Assembly (NCBI GenBank): GCA_964509075.1
Contig: CAZDWC010000004.1
Coordinates: 186,001 to 250,000 of the forward strand
Source: UBA7239 sp964509075
GTDB lineage: Bacteria > Pseudomonadota > Gammaproteobacteria > Pseudomonadales > UBA7239
Direction of reading: 5' to 3'
DNA length: 64,000 nucleotides
The translations under genes were made by a program, and so were the position numbers. Numbering within the stretch: position 1 is the first letter of the stretch; every line of letters begins with the position of its first letter. A model generated the notes under the pieces. The model saw only the letters and a program-made list of their open reading frames with translations. It was not told where the DNA came from and did no database searches. Positions 26,722-35,912 of this stretch are shown here, piece after piece.

Positions 26722-26768
26722 TGGTCAGTGGCTTTACAGACAAGCGCTGCAGTATGCCATGCCCAGCT

Positions 26769-28319
26769 TCATTGGGTGTCTACGGCACTGACGGCGCGCA
26801 GCAATTCCTCGTAGCGATAGGGTTTCTGGATAAAACCCGCCAATCCCTGCCCGGTAAAGCGCTGCATGGTTTCCTGTTCGCCGTAACCACTGGATAACAA
26901 CACGCGCACATCCGGGCGTATCTTTCGCATTTCACGAAAAGCTTCTTCGCCGTTCATCTGTGGCATGGTCATGTCCAGTAATACAAAATTGATGGTATCC
27001 GCATGTTGCGCGTACTGCTCGACACCGGCCAAACCATCATTCGCCGTTATCACGTCATAACCCATTTTCTCGAGCATGATGCTTACCATGTAGCGCACCA
27101 TTTCCTCATCGTCGACCACCAGCACCAGGCCCTTGCCCTGCCAATTGCCTGCAGGCGAAGCGGGTTGCGGTTTTGCAATAGGCTCCGCCGGCGGCAACAG
27201 CACACGGAACACGGTGCCAACATCTTCCTGCGTGTGCAGGTGTATGGCGCCGTGGTGAGCGCGCACAATACCCAGTACTGCTGCCATGCCCAGTCCACGG
27301 CCTGTGAGTTTGGTGGTAAAAAAAGGATCAAACAGACGTGCGGCCGTGTCCACCGACATGCCGCACCCGCTGTCCTTTACCTCGCAATAAACGTAACGGC
27401 CGGGTTGCAGATCTTCTCCAAGATGCAGCTGCGACAAGTAATCACGGTCACAATGCATCACACCGGTGGTGATAGTGATTTCGCCTGACTCCGCAATCGA
27501 TTCGGAGGCATTGATGATCAAGTTCATGATCACCTGTCGCAACTGCGCACTATCACCCTCAATGAAGGGAAGATCATCAGCCAGACATTGTTGCAACACA
27601 CTTTTCTTGGATATCGACACCTGCAGTAAATGCGTCATGTCGTGAATCAGTTCATTCAACTGCAGGGGTTCGACCAGGAATTTTCCCTTGCCGGAATATG
27701 CGAGCATTTGCCTCACCAGCTCTGCCGCGCTGTGCGCGCCATCGACTACGCGCTGTATGTATTGGTGTGCTGCTGAGGTGTCATCGACTTCGCTCAATGC
27801 CAGATCGGCGAAGCCGAGAATGCTTGTCAATAAATTATTGAAATCATGCGCGATACCGCCAGCCAAAACGCCGAGGCTCTCAAGTTTTTGTCCACTGGCC
27901 AGACGCGCTTCCAGTTTCTTGCGCTCGGTAATATCAATAATGGAAGCAAGCACAAGGCGTTCGCCGCCAATCTGCACCGGGTTGAGACCAATCTCGACTT
28001 GCACTTCGCTGCCATCGCGACGCAATGCAAACAAGTCACGCCCTGCGCCCATTTCTCGGCCATTGTTTTCTGCAGCAAAACTCTGTCTGTGTCGTGCATG
28101 TTGCCCACGAAAGCGCTCGGGCAATAGCGAATCGATGCCATCGCCTACCAGCACATCACGCGTAGCGGCAAACAGACGCTCGGCGCGCGCGTTGACCATG
28201 ACAATACGCCCTGTCAAATCGGCAACCACAATGGCATCCGGTGTGGCTTCCATCGCTTGTTGAAAGTAATCCTGCGGAATGACAGGAGCAATGGAGTCGC
28301 CGTGATTATTATCTAGCAT
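26769..28319 (-). CDS. PAS-containing hybrid sensor histidine kinase with C-terminal receiver
   Basis: This 516-residue protein has no membrane segment. A PAS domain (about 20-130, EATPDAIVVADLTGRIV) is followed by the HisKA box GGIAHDFNNLLTSILG, an ATPase domain (NLIINASESI, DSGCGM, GRGLGMAAVLGI), then a receiver domain near 395-510 with phospho-acceptor in VLLDMTMPQMNG. This is the soluble NtrB-like hybrid type. The ATG at 28319 is chosen because the extension to 28409 is not domain-like. It may act on its own receiver or on a separate regulator. Confidence 0.9.
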   Translation of the reverse strand: MLDNNHGDSIAPVIPQDYFQQAMEATPDAIVVADLTGRIVMVNARAERLFAATRDVLVGDGIDSLLPERFRGQHARHRQSFAAENNGREMGAGRDLFALRRDGSEVQVEIGLNPVQIGGERLVLASIIDITERKKLEARLASGQKLESLGVLAGGIAHDFNNLLTSILGFADLALSEVDDTSAAHQYIQRVVDGAHSAAELVRQMLAYSGKGKFLVEPLQLNELIHDMTHLLQVSISKKSVLQQCLADDLPFIEGDSAQLRQVIMNLIINASESIAESGEITITTGVMHCDRDYLSQLHLGEDLQPGRYVYCEVKDSGCGMSVDTAARLFDPFFTTKLTGRGLGMAAVLGIVRAHHGAIHLHTQEDVGTVFRVLLPPAEPIAKPQPASPAGNWQGKGLVLVVDDEEMVRYMVSIMLEKMGYDVITANDGLAGVEQYAQHADTINFVLLDMTMPQMNGEEAFREMRKIRPDVRVLLSSGYGEQETMQRFTGQGLAGFIQKPYRYEELLRAVSAVDTQ

Positions 28320-28419
28320 GCACAGTTCCGTGTTTGCTGACCGCGATTTTTCACTATAGTCGCACTTTCCGAAAATGCAGTCTGGGAGTATCTGCTTTCC
28401 TTCGCACAACGCAGAGATA

Positions 28420-28447
28420 GTTATACCGGGTTTTTTCGTAGAAACAA
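28420..28447 (-). promoter_or_regulatory. Candidate sigma-70 promoter for the hybrid kinase gene
   Basis: Minus-strand TTGTTT, a 16-nt spacer and TATAAC, about 100 nt before the kinase start. It sits in an AT-rich 245-bp gap (28320-28564) between mutM and the kinase. The -35 is weak. I see nothing else in the gap. Confidence 0.35.
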
Positions 28448-28564
28448 TATTTGCAACATATTTTTAAGCCCACATTATTCCAGTGGCTTAAATGAATTCC
28501 GTGATGAATTTATGGTTTTTGCAAATGATTTTTTGATTACTGCAGTTGCCGTGATGGCCATGTC

Positions 28565-29380
28565 TTATTGTTGGCAGCGCGGGCAGAACACCGTGCTGCG
28601 CTGTGCCAGCCGCAACTCCTGTAACGGTGTCTTGCACTGTTTGCAAGGTTCACCGGCTCGCCCGTAAACCAGCAGCTCCTGTGCAAAATAACCGGGCTTG
28701 CCATCACCGCCGACAAAATCACGCAACGTGGTGCCGCCGCGGCGAATGGCATTGGCCAATACCTTGCGAATCATCCGCACCAGCACCTTGCACTCGGCCA
28801 GTGACAGGGCGACAGCAGGCCGCTGCGGCGCGATGCCGGCCATGAACAGCGCCTCATTCGCGTAGATATTGCCCACGCCAACCACGATGTGGCTGTCCAT
28901 AAGAAAGGATTTAACCGGCTGTTTGCGTGTACGGCTGCGCTCGAAGAGGTAGGGCGCCGTGAAGTCATCGCCCAGCGGCTCCGGGCCCAGATCCGCCAGC
29001 AGTGCGTGGGCAAGCGGATTCTCCGTTGTCCACAGCCAGGCACCGAAGCGGCGTGGGTCGCAGTAGCGCAGACACTGGCCGTCATCCAGCAATAACTCTA
29101 CATGATCATGCTTCAGGCGTGGCTGACCGGGCGCAACCAGTCGCAGGCTGCCGGACATGCCCAGATGGATGAGCAGCGTACCCGCACCGACCGTCAGCAG
29201 CAGGTATTTGCCGCGGCGCTCGACGGCCTCGATACGGCAGCCGGCCAGCTGGCGCTCCAGCCCCTTGGGTACCGGCCAGCGCAGGCGGCGTTCATGTACC
29301 GTCAGCCGTGCTACCGTGCGCTGCAACAGGTGAGGCGCTATGCCCTGCCTTGTGGTTTCTACCTCAGGTAATTCCGGCAT
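28565..29380 (-). CDS. mutM: Formamidopyrimidine-DNA glycosylase
   Basis: This 271-residue base-excision repair enzyme removes 8-oxoguanine and ring-opened purines and nicks the DNA. The start at 29380 is forced by the family: the catalytic residue is the proline after the initiator Met (MPELPEVET). The DNA-binding segment NIYANEALFMAGI and the C-terminal zinc finger (CKQC...CPRC) are intact. It diverges from the ybiT-like gene across about 78 bp. Confidence 0.96.
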   Translation of the reverse strand: MPELPEVETTRQGIAPHLLQRTVARLTVHERRLRWPVPKGLERQLAGCRIEAVERRGKYLLLTVGAGTLLIHLGMSGSLRLVAPGQPRLKHDHVELLLDDGQCLRYCDPRRFGAWLWTTENPLAHALLADLGPEPLGDDFTAPYLFERSRTRKQPVKSFLMDSHIVVGVGNIYANEALFMAGIAPQRPAVALSLAECKVLVRMIRKVLANAIRRGGTTLRDFVGGDGKPGYFAQELLVYGRAGEPCKQCKTPLQELRLAQRSTVFCPRCQQ

Positions 29381-29458
29381 GCTCAAGACCCAGTGCTAAA
29401 TGTTAAACTGCCGACCTTGCGGAGCGCCCTTGCTCCGCGCTCGCTTCAGGTTCTCACC

Positions 29459-31045
29459 GTGATCGCCACCAGCAACCTCACTATCCAGTTCGGGGTCAAA
29501 CCCCTGTTTGAAAATGTATCCGTCAAGTTCGGCAACGGCAACCGCTACGGGTTGATCGGCGCCAACGGTTGCGGCAAGTCCACCTTCATGAAGATCCTCG
29601 GCGGCGATCTCGAACCCACAGCTGGCAATGTGATGCGCCCAGCGGACGTGCGCCTTGGCAAATTGCGCCAGGATCAGTTCGCCTACGAGCAGTTCACCGT
29701 GCTGGATACCGTGATTATGGGCCATGAGGAATTGTGGCAAGTGAAGGCCGAGCGCGACCGCATCTACAGCTTGCCCGAGATGAGTGAAGAAGACGGCATG
29801 GCGGTGGCAGATCTCGAAGTGCAGTTCTCGGAAATGGACGGCTACACCGCCGAGTCGCGTGCCGGCGAATTGCTGCTCGGCCTCGGCATTCCCATTGAAC
29901 AACACTACGGCCCGATGAGCGCCGTGGCGCCCGGCTGGAAATTGCGCGTGCTGCTGGCGCAGGCGCTGTTTTCCGACCCTGATGTATTGCTGCTCGACGA
30001 ACCGACCAACCACCTGGACATCAACACCATTCGCTGGCTGGAAGGCGTGTTGAAAGCGCGCAACAGCACGATGGTGATTATTTCGCACGATCGACACTTT
30101 CTGAACAGCGTTTGCACGCACATGGCGGATCTGGATTACGGTGCGCTGAAACTGTTTCCAGGCAACTACGACGAATACATGATCGCCGCGACACAGGCGC
30201 GCGAGTTATTGCAGAACGAAAATGCCAAGAAGAAAGCACAGATTGCCGAGCTGCAAAGTTTCGTCAGCCGCTTTTCCGCCAATGCATCCAAGGCCAAGCA
30301 GGCAACTTCACGTGCGAAGCAGATAGAAAAAATCGAGCTGGCAGAAATCAAGCCGTCCAGCCGCCAGAATCCGTACATCCGTTTTGAACAAAAGCAGAAG
30401 TTGCATCGTCAGGCACTGACACTCGTCAACGCCAGCAAGGGCTTCGACGATCTGCAATTGTTCAAGAAATTCAGCATTCAGGTGGAAGCGGGCGAGCGCA
30501 TTGCCATCATCGGCCCCAACGGCGCCGGCAAAACCACTTTGCTGCGCTGTTTGATGAGCGAGTTGGCACTGGACAGTGGCGAAATCAAATGGGCAGAGAT
30601 GGCCGACATCGGTTACTACGCGCAGGATCACGCTCACGACTTTGCCGAAGACATGAATCTTTTCGACTGGATGAAGCAGTGGACGAAAGGTGACGAGCAA
30701 CTGGTGCGCGCCACGCTCGGCCGCCTGTTGTTTTCGCAGGACGACATCACCAAATCGGTAAAGGTGATTTCCGGCGGCGAACAGGGCCGCATGTTGTTTG
30801 GTCGCCTCATGTTGCAGAAAGGCAATGTGATGGTGCTGGACGAGCCCACCAATCACCTTGATATGGAATCCATCGAGTCACTCAATCTCGCGCTGGAAAA
30901 TTATCCTGGCACGTTGATTTTCGTCAGTCACGACCGCGAGTTTGTATCCTCACTTGCCAATCGCATTCTGGAAATCACGCCGACCGGCATTGTCGATTTC
31001 AGTGGCACCTACGATGAGTATTTGCGCAGCCAGGCGCTGGAGTGA
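29459..31045 (+). CDS. ybiT: ABC-F family ATPase, YbiT-like
   Basis: This 528-residue soluble protein has two ATPase domains: Walker A GANGCGKS and LLLDEPTNHLD, then GPNGAGKT and VLDEPTNHLD. The charged interdomain linker contains KKKAQIAELQSFVSRFSANAS. Sequence tracks E. coli YbiT closely over its full length, which puts the start at the GTG at 29459 rather than the earlier in-frame codon at 29393. ABC-F proteins act on the ribosome, easing stalled translation, and do not transport. Its stop abuts the convergent methyltransferase stop. Confidence 0.95.
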   Translation: MIATSNLTIQFGVKPLFENVSVKFGNGNRYGLIGANGCGKSTFMKILGGDLEPTAGNVMRPADVRLGKLRQDQFAYEQFTVLDTVIMGHEELWQVKAERDRIYSLPEMSEEDGMAVADLEVQFSEMDGYTAESRAGELLLGLGIPIEQHYGPMSAVAPGWKLRVLLAQALFSDPDVLLLDEPTNHLDINTIRWLEGVLKARNSTMVIISHDRHFLNSVCTHMADLDYGALKLFPGNYDEYMIAATQARELLQNENAKKKAQIAELQSFVSRFSANASKAKQATSRAKQIEKIELAEIKPSSRQNPYIRFEQKQKLHRQALTLVNASKGFDDLQLFKKFSIQVEAGERIAIIGPNGAGKTTLLRCLMSELALDSGEIKWAEMADIGYYAQDHAHDFAEDMNLFDWMKQWTKGDEQLVRATLGRLLFSQDDITKSVKVISGGEQGRMLFGRLMLQKGNVMVLDEPTNHLDMESIESLNLALENYPGTLIFVSHDREFVSSLANRILEITPTGIVDFSGTYDEYLRSQALE

Positions 31046-31675
31046 TCAATCCGTTACGGATTTGACTGCAACGCCCCATGCCACATAACCGGCAATGCGC
31101 GGCGTTTGCGGCATGTAGTCTTCGTGCAACTCGCTGATGGTGAAACCGCCGTCGCGAATCAGGGCCGCCATCGGGCGATTGATGTTGCAGCCGCCGGCGC
31201 ATTTTTTCCAGAGCGGGTTGATGCGCTGCTGCCAGGCTTGCACGCCGGGCTCCGGTGCCAGACCGTGTTCGCAGAACAATAACTGCCCATCCGGTTTCAG
31301 TACGCGGTGCATTTCCCGCAAAGCCGCTTTCCAGTCGGGAATCGTGCACAAGGTAAATGTCAGCAACACGGTGTCGACACTGTTGTCTTCCAGCGGAATC
31401 TTTTCTGCCGGCGCCGTCAGCCAATGCACAGGAAATGGCGCTGCCTTTACTCGTGATTGTGCCAGTGCATGCATGCCTTCGGAGGGCTCCAGCCCCCACA
31501 CCCATTCCACCTGTTCAGAGCGATAGAGCGGCAGGTTGATGCCGGAGCCCATGCCCACTTCCAGCACGCGGCCGCGTGCACGTGGTACCACTTGCGCGCG
31601 CATGTCCATAATGACAGAGGTGCCGCAGGCGAGATTGATTGCGCGCGGCAGAATGTAGCGATCGTAAATGCCCAT
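31046..31675 (-). CDS. Class I SAM-dependent methyltransferase
   Basis: This 209-residue enzyme has the SAM-binding motif I VLEVGMGSGINLPLY, then WGLEPSEGMHALA and motif IV-like DTVLLTFTLCTIPDW. It resembles UbiE/phospholipid-type small-molecule methyltransferases. The ATG at 31675 is preferred over 31699 because GGAGA lies 7 nt upstream and the MGIYDRYILPRAIN start is typical. The substrate is unknown; lipid or quinone targets are possible. It follows the delta-60 gene 24 nt downstream on the same strand. Confidence 0.88.
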   Translation of the reverse strand: MGIYDRYILPRAINLACGTSVIMDMRAQVVPRARGRVLEVGMGSGINLPLYRSEQVEWVWGLEPSEGMHALAQSRVKAAPFPVHWLTAPAEKIPLEDNSVDTVLLTFTLCTIPDWKAALREMHRVLKPDGQLLFCEHGLAPEPGVQAWQQRINPLWKKCAGGCNINRPMAALIRDGGFTISELHEDYMPQTPRIAGYVAWGVAVKSVTD

Positions 31676-31699
31676 CAATTGTCTCCGAGAGGAATGCAC

Positions 31700-34429
31700 T
31701 TATTTCGCATTGGCTTCGTGTACCGCCGAGCCGGCATAATTGCCGTCTACAGTCAGCGCTAAGGGTACGAGAGGGTCGGCATCTATCACATCTGGCAGGC
31801 TGTCATTATCATCATCCGTATCGGCATTATTGCCGATGCCATCGTGATCGGCATCAGCGAATTCGGTGGCATCCAGTGGAAACACATCGGCGATATTCAT
31901 TACGCCGTCGTTGTCGTTGTCGGAATCGAGCCAATCCACTACGCCATCGCTATCCGTATCCAATTGTCCGCTTTCCAGGCGGGCCAAGATAATTTCCCGT
32001 CCGCCGGGCAAGCTGTCTGCCCATCCGCCAATTACCAGTTTGCCATCCCGGGTTTGCAATAAGTCTTCGCCATAGTGACTGCCGGGCCCGAATGAGAATG
32101 CATTTTTTCCGTCACCATTGAAAGTCGCATCCACGGAGCCATCGGTATTAACACGTGCAATTGCAATCTGGAATTGATTGTTAATTTTGCTGCGACCCGT
32201 AATAACCAGTTTGCCATCAGCTTGTTGTACGACATCGCCACCGATATCAATGCCAGCATCAAAATCCAGCGTGAGTTTGCCATCACCATCAAAACTTGTA
32301 TCCAGTGAGCCGTTGGCGTTGTAGCGAACCAGCACGAAATCGTAAATGCCATTGTTATGGCTGCTGCCTGCAATGACCAGTTTTCCATCCGTCTGTTGGA
32401 TAATCGATGCGGCGGAATCGATCCCGGCGCCTACGGCTGTTGTCACTTTGCCATCTCCATCAAACGATGTATCCAGTGAGCCATTGCTGTTGTAGCGCGC
32501 TAATGCAATATCGGTACTGCCGCTAACGGTTGCCTCGCCGGCAACAACGATCTTGCCATCAGCTTGTTGAGCCATGTCGTAGATATAGTCATTGGCCATT
32601 CCCATCTGCGTGATGACAAAACCACTGCCATTGAACGTTGTATCCAGGGAGCCATCGCTGTTGTAACGCGCTGTGGCAAAGTTACTTAAGCCGCTGGCAG
32701 CCTTGCTGTAACCGGCGGCGACCAACTTGCCGTCCATCTGCTGAATAACAACTTTTGCCGCATCATCGGTTGCGGACAATGCTGTTGCCAATGTGCCAAC
32801 TGTTGAAAACGATGTATCTAGCAGGCCATCAGGATTAAAACGAGCGAAGAAAAAATCCGCGTAATTATTGTCGGGATTAACGCGCGAACCTGCAACAAGC
32901 AGTTTGCCATCATTTTGCTGGATTACAGAGGCTGCTGTGGCGCGGGTTACGGGTGTGCTGACGAGACCGTTAACACCAAAACTCAAGTCAAGCGAACCGT
33001 TACTTTGGTAGCGCATCAGTCCCATGTTCGTATTGGCGACTACCAGTTTACCGTCAGATTGTTCAACCAATCCATGCTCTTCGTCGAGTGACGTAAACAA
33101 CACATTGGTGATCAGTACGCCGCCACTGTCAAAGCTGGTGTCCAGTGTGCCGTCATTCAAGCAGCGTATGACTACAATATCAGTGTTAAAGGAATGGCCG
33201 GCCACCACTAACTTTCCATCAGATTGCTGAATGATGGACTCCCCAAACGTATTGACTAGACCTGGAGGAACTGGAATTTCCAGTTTACCGTCACCGCTAA
33301 AGGTTGTATCTAGTAGTCCAGTCAGGGTATAGCGCGCCACAACAGGAATGGCCGGGCTACTGCCACTAAAACCAGCGACGACCAATTTGCCGTCTGATTG
33401 CTGCTTGATGGAATACGCTACATCAATAATGGCGCCCGCTCCGCCGAACTGCGTAGTCTGTATACCATCACCGCTGAAAGTGGTGTCCAGCGTCCCGTCA
33501 CTTTTATATCTTACCAGTGCAAAATTCTCGAGTCGGCCACTGCTGCTGTAGCTGTAACCCGCCACGACCAGCTTGCCGCCAGACTGGTATACGAGAGCGT
33601 TGCCTTTATCATCAGAAACATCAATCTCCGTTGTGTTTTTGCCGCCACCATTAAAGCCGGTATCCATTGAGCCGTCGCTGTTGTAGCGAGCGATGGCAAA
33701 AATTACGCGACTGCCGACGCCTGTGCCCGCAAATCCGGCGGCAACCAGTTTGCCATCCGGCTGTTGAATCAGTGCGTTTGCCTGATCTTGACTTGGCCCC
33801 ATCGCGGTTGTGACTTTGCCATCACCATCAAACGTTGTGTCCAGTGAGCCATCCTGGTTGTAACGCACTACGGCGAAATCTTTGTTGCCCGCGTTATCAC
33901 TGCACCCGGCAACAGTAAGCTTTCCATCGGTTTGTTGAATCAATGAATACGCTTGATCATTGCCCGTACCAATGGATGTCACAACTTTGCCATCACCATC
34001 GAATGTGGTGTCGAGTGAGCCGTTGGTGTTGTAGCGAATAAGAACAATGTCGTCTTGTGCGTTTATGCCGCTGTAGCCTGCCAATACCAGCTTGCCATCC
34101 GATTGTTGAATGACGGCCTGACCATAATCGTTGCCAGTCCCAACCGCAGTGATAACTTTGCCATCACCGTCGAACGAAGAATCCAGAGTGCCATCAATAT
34201 TGTAGCGAAGAAGTACGAAGTCACTGTTGCTGTCTCCAACGACAACAAGTTTTCCATCTTGCTGTTGAATCACTTCATAGGCATTGTCATACGAGGGCTG
34301 CGTTTTCATGCCACCGCTAGTCCAGCCGTTGCCATTCGCAAAACTCGTATCGAGATCGCCAGGTGCTGCGAGCAGAGGCGAAGAAATGATGGCGGCGAGT
34401 ATAGGCAAAAAATTGCGTAGTGTGGGCAT
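31700..34429 (-). CDS. Secreted delta-60 repeat protein with thrombospondin-type-3 calcium-binding tail
   Basis: This 909-residue protein begins with a signal peptide (FLPILAAIISSPLLAAPG). About 14 delta-60 repeats follow, each about 55-60 residues and recognisable by (D/N)G(S/T)LDTSFDGDGKV alternating with QQ(S/T)DGKLVVAG. The repeats probably form a beta-propeller or solenoid. The C-terminus has Asp-rich thrombospondin-3-like calcium loops (DTDSDGVVDWLDSDNDNDG and following). No sortase-, PEP-CTERM- or autotransporter-type tail is visible. AGGATA precedes the ATG at 34429. Base composition appears lower in GC than neighbours. The likely role is an extracellular or surface protein, perhaps adhesive. 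Confidence 0.93.
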   Translation of the reverse strand: MPTLRNFLPILAAIISSPLLAAPGDLDTSFANGNGWTSGGMKTQPSYDNAYEVIQQQDGKLVVVGDSNSDFVLLRYNIDGTLDSSFDGDGKVITAVGTGNDYGQAVIQQSDGKLVLAGYSGINAQDDIVLIRYNTNGSLDTTFDGDGKVVTSIGTGNDQAYSLIQQTDGKLTVAGCSDNAGNKDFAVVRYNQDGSLDTTFDGDGKVTTAMGPSQDQANALIQQPDGKLVAAGFAGTGVGSRVIFAIARYNSDGSMDTGFNGGGKNTTEIDVSDDKGNALVYQSGGKLVVAGYSYSSSGRLENFALVRYKSDGTLDTTFSGDGIQTTQFGGAGAIIDVAYSIKQQSDGKLVVAGFSGSSPAIPVVARYTLTGLLDTTFSGDGKLEIPVPPGLVNTFGESIIQQSDGKLVVAGHSFNTDIVVIRCLNDGTLDTSFDSGGVLITNVLFTSLDEEHGLVEQSDGKLVVANTNMGLMRYQSNGSLDLSFGVNGLVSTPVTRATAASVIQQNDGKLLVAGSRVNPDNNYADFFFARFNPDGLLDTSFSTVGTLATALSATDDAAKVVIQQMDGKLVAAGYSKAASGLSNFATARYNSDGSLDTTFNGSGFVITQMGMANDYIYDMAQQADGKIVVAGEATVSGSTDIALARYNSNGSLDTSFDGDGKVTTAVGAGIDSAASIIQQTDGKLVIAGSSHNNGIYDFVLVRYNANGSLDTSFDGDGKLTLDFDAGIDIGGDVVQQADGKLVITGRSKINNQFQIAIARVNTDGSVDATFNGDGKNAFSFGPGSHYGEDLLQTRDGKLVIGGWADSLPGGREIILARLESGQLDTDSDGVVDWLDSDNDNDGVMNIADVFPLDATEFADADHDGIGNNADTDDDNDSLPDVIDADPLVPLALTVDGNYAGSAVHEANAK

Positions 34430-34482
34430 GGGATATCCTGAGTTGGCGTCGGCAGTAAGCGTGCTACTGTTGAGCATGTCAA

Positions 34483-35892
34483 TTAAAGAAGTCGAAGCTT
34501 AAAGGATTTGCCCTTGATTTTGCCATTGCGCAAACGCATGAGCGCTTCTTCGGCAATGCTGCGTTCGACGGCGACAAAAGATTGCATGTCGAAAATGGCA
34601 ATCTTGCCGATTTGCGTGCCGGCAAACCCGGCATCGCCGGTGAGTGCGCCGAGAATATCGCCGGGACGCAGTTTGTCTTTTTTGCCACCGTTGATATTCA
34701 GCGTGGCCATGGCTGGCGCAGGAATATTCATGCTATCCACAGGCGGTACGTCGCGCCATTGCAGTTTTGCGCCAGCATTGCCAGGTTGCTGCTGCAAATA
34801 GTCTTCAATGGCATTGGCGCGATGCACTTCATTCGGGGCACACAAGCTCAATGCCAGACCGCTCTGCCCGGCACGGCCGGTGCGGCCGATGCGATGGATG
34901 TGCACTTCAGGGTCAAACGCCAACTCCACATTGATGACTGCAGCGAGATCCTTGATATCCAGGCCGCGAGCGGCAACATCGGTAGCCACCAGCAATGGAC
35001 AACTCTGGTTGGCAAACTGTACCAATACCTGATCGCGCTCGCGTTGTTCCAGGTCGCCGTGCAGTGCGCGCGCATGAAAGCCGGCAGCATGTAATGTTGC
35101 GGTGAGCTCGTCGCAGGCAATCTTGGTGTTGCAGAACAATACTGCGGAACCGGGCTGTGCGTCGCGATACAGATAGTGTTGCAGCAAGGCGATCACGGCC
35201 TGCGCGCGCTGTGATTTTTCCACCTCGAAAAAAATTTGTTCGATCTGCGCGTCGGCGTGTACCGATTCAACGGTGATTTCCACTGGCTCGCGCTGAAATT
35301 TTTTGCTGAGTGTGCGAATTTCATCCGGATACGTTGCCGAGAACAGCAATGTCTGACGTTTTGGGGGTGCGTGCTGTAACACGTCGACAATGCTGTCGTG
35401 AAAGCCCATGTCCAGCATGCGGTCGGCTTCATCGAGCACTAACGTATTCAGTTTGTCGAGATCCAGCGATCCTTTTTTCAAATGCTGCAAGACGCGACCC
35501 GGTGTGCCGACCACAATATGCACGCCGTGTTCCAGCGCTGCGTATTGCGGGCCAATCGGCATGCCGCCGCAGAGGGTGATGATCTTGATGTTGTCCGCAA
35601 AGCGCGCCAGTCGCCGCAATTCTTTTGCCACCTGATCCGCGAGCTCACGTGTCGGGCACAACACCAGAGACTGCGCAGCAAACAGTTTTTGATTCAGCTT
35701 GTCGAGAATGCCGATACCAAATGCGGCGGTCTTGCCGCTGCCGGTTTTGGCCTGTGCGATGACATCCTTGTTCGCCAGAATGTGCGGAAGGCTTTGTGCT
35801 TGTATCGGCGTCATGCTGCTGAAGCCAAGCTCGGCGAGATTGGCCAGTGCGGCAGAGGGTAAAGGTAGAGCTGAAAAGGGAGTTGTAGTCAC
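34483..35892 (-). CDS. dbpA: DEAD-box ATP-dependent RNA helicase
   Basis: This 469-residue helicase is specific, in E. coli, for 23S rRNA hairpin 92 during large-subunit assembly. The Q-motif (GFSSMTPIQAQSLP), Walker A AKTGSGKT, DEAD in VLDEADRMLDMGF, SAT, and HRIGRTGRAG are all present. The C-terminal rRNA-binding domain has NINGGKKDKLRPGDILGALTGD, diagnostic of DbpA. The GTG at 35892 is chosen because it gives the family length and follows the acyltransferase stop by 20 nt. A longer reading to 36156 would overlap that gene. Confidence 0.94.
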   Translation of the reverse strand: MTTTPFSALPLPSAALANLAELGFSSMTPIQAQSLPHILANKDVIAQAKTGSGKTAAFGIGILDKLNQKLFAAQSLVLCPTRELADQVAKELRRLARFADNIKIITLCGGMPIGPQYAALEHGVHIVVGTPGRVLQHLKKGSLDLDKLNTLVLDEADRMLDMGFHDSIVDVLQHAPPKRQTLLFSATYPDEIRTLSKKFQREPVEITVESVHADAQIEQIFFEVEKSQRAQAVIALLQHYLYRDAQPGSAVLFCNTKIACDELTATLHAAGFHARALHGDLEQRERDQVLVQFANQSCPLLVATDVAARGLDIKDLAAVINVELAFDPEVHIHRIGRTGRAGQSGLALSLCAPNEVHRANAIEDYLQQQPGNAGAKLQWRDVPPVDSMNIPAPAMATLNINGGKKDKLRPGDILGALTGDAGFAGTQIGKIAIFDMQSFVAVERSIAEEALMRLRNGKIKGKSFKLRLL

Positions 35893-35912
35893 TGGAGATA
35901 CCGGTAGATTTT

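Noticed and set aside
31750..34400. Regular repeats considered as a CRISPR array or tandem DNA repeat
   Set aside because: They are degenerate, in frame and encode delta-60 protein repeats; there are no uniform spacers.
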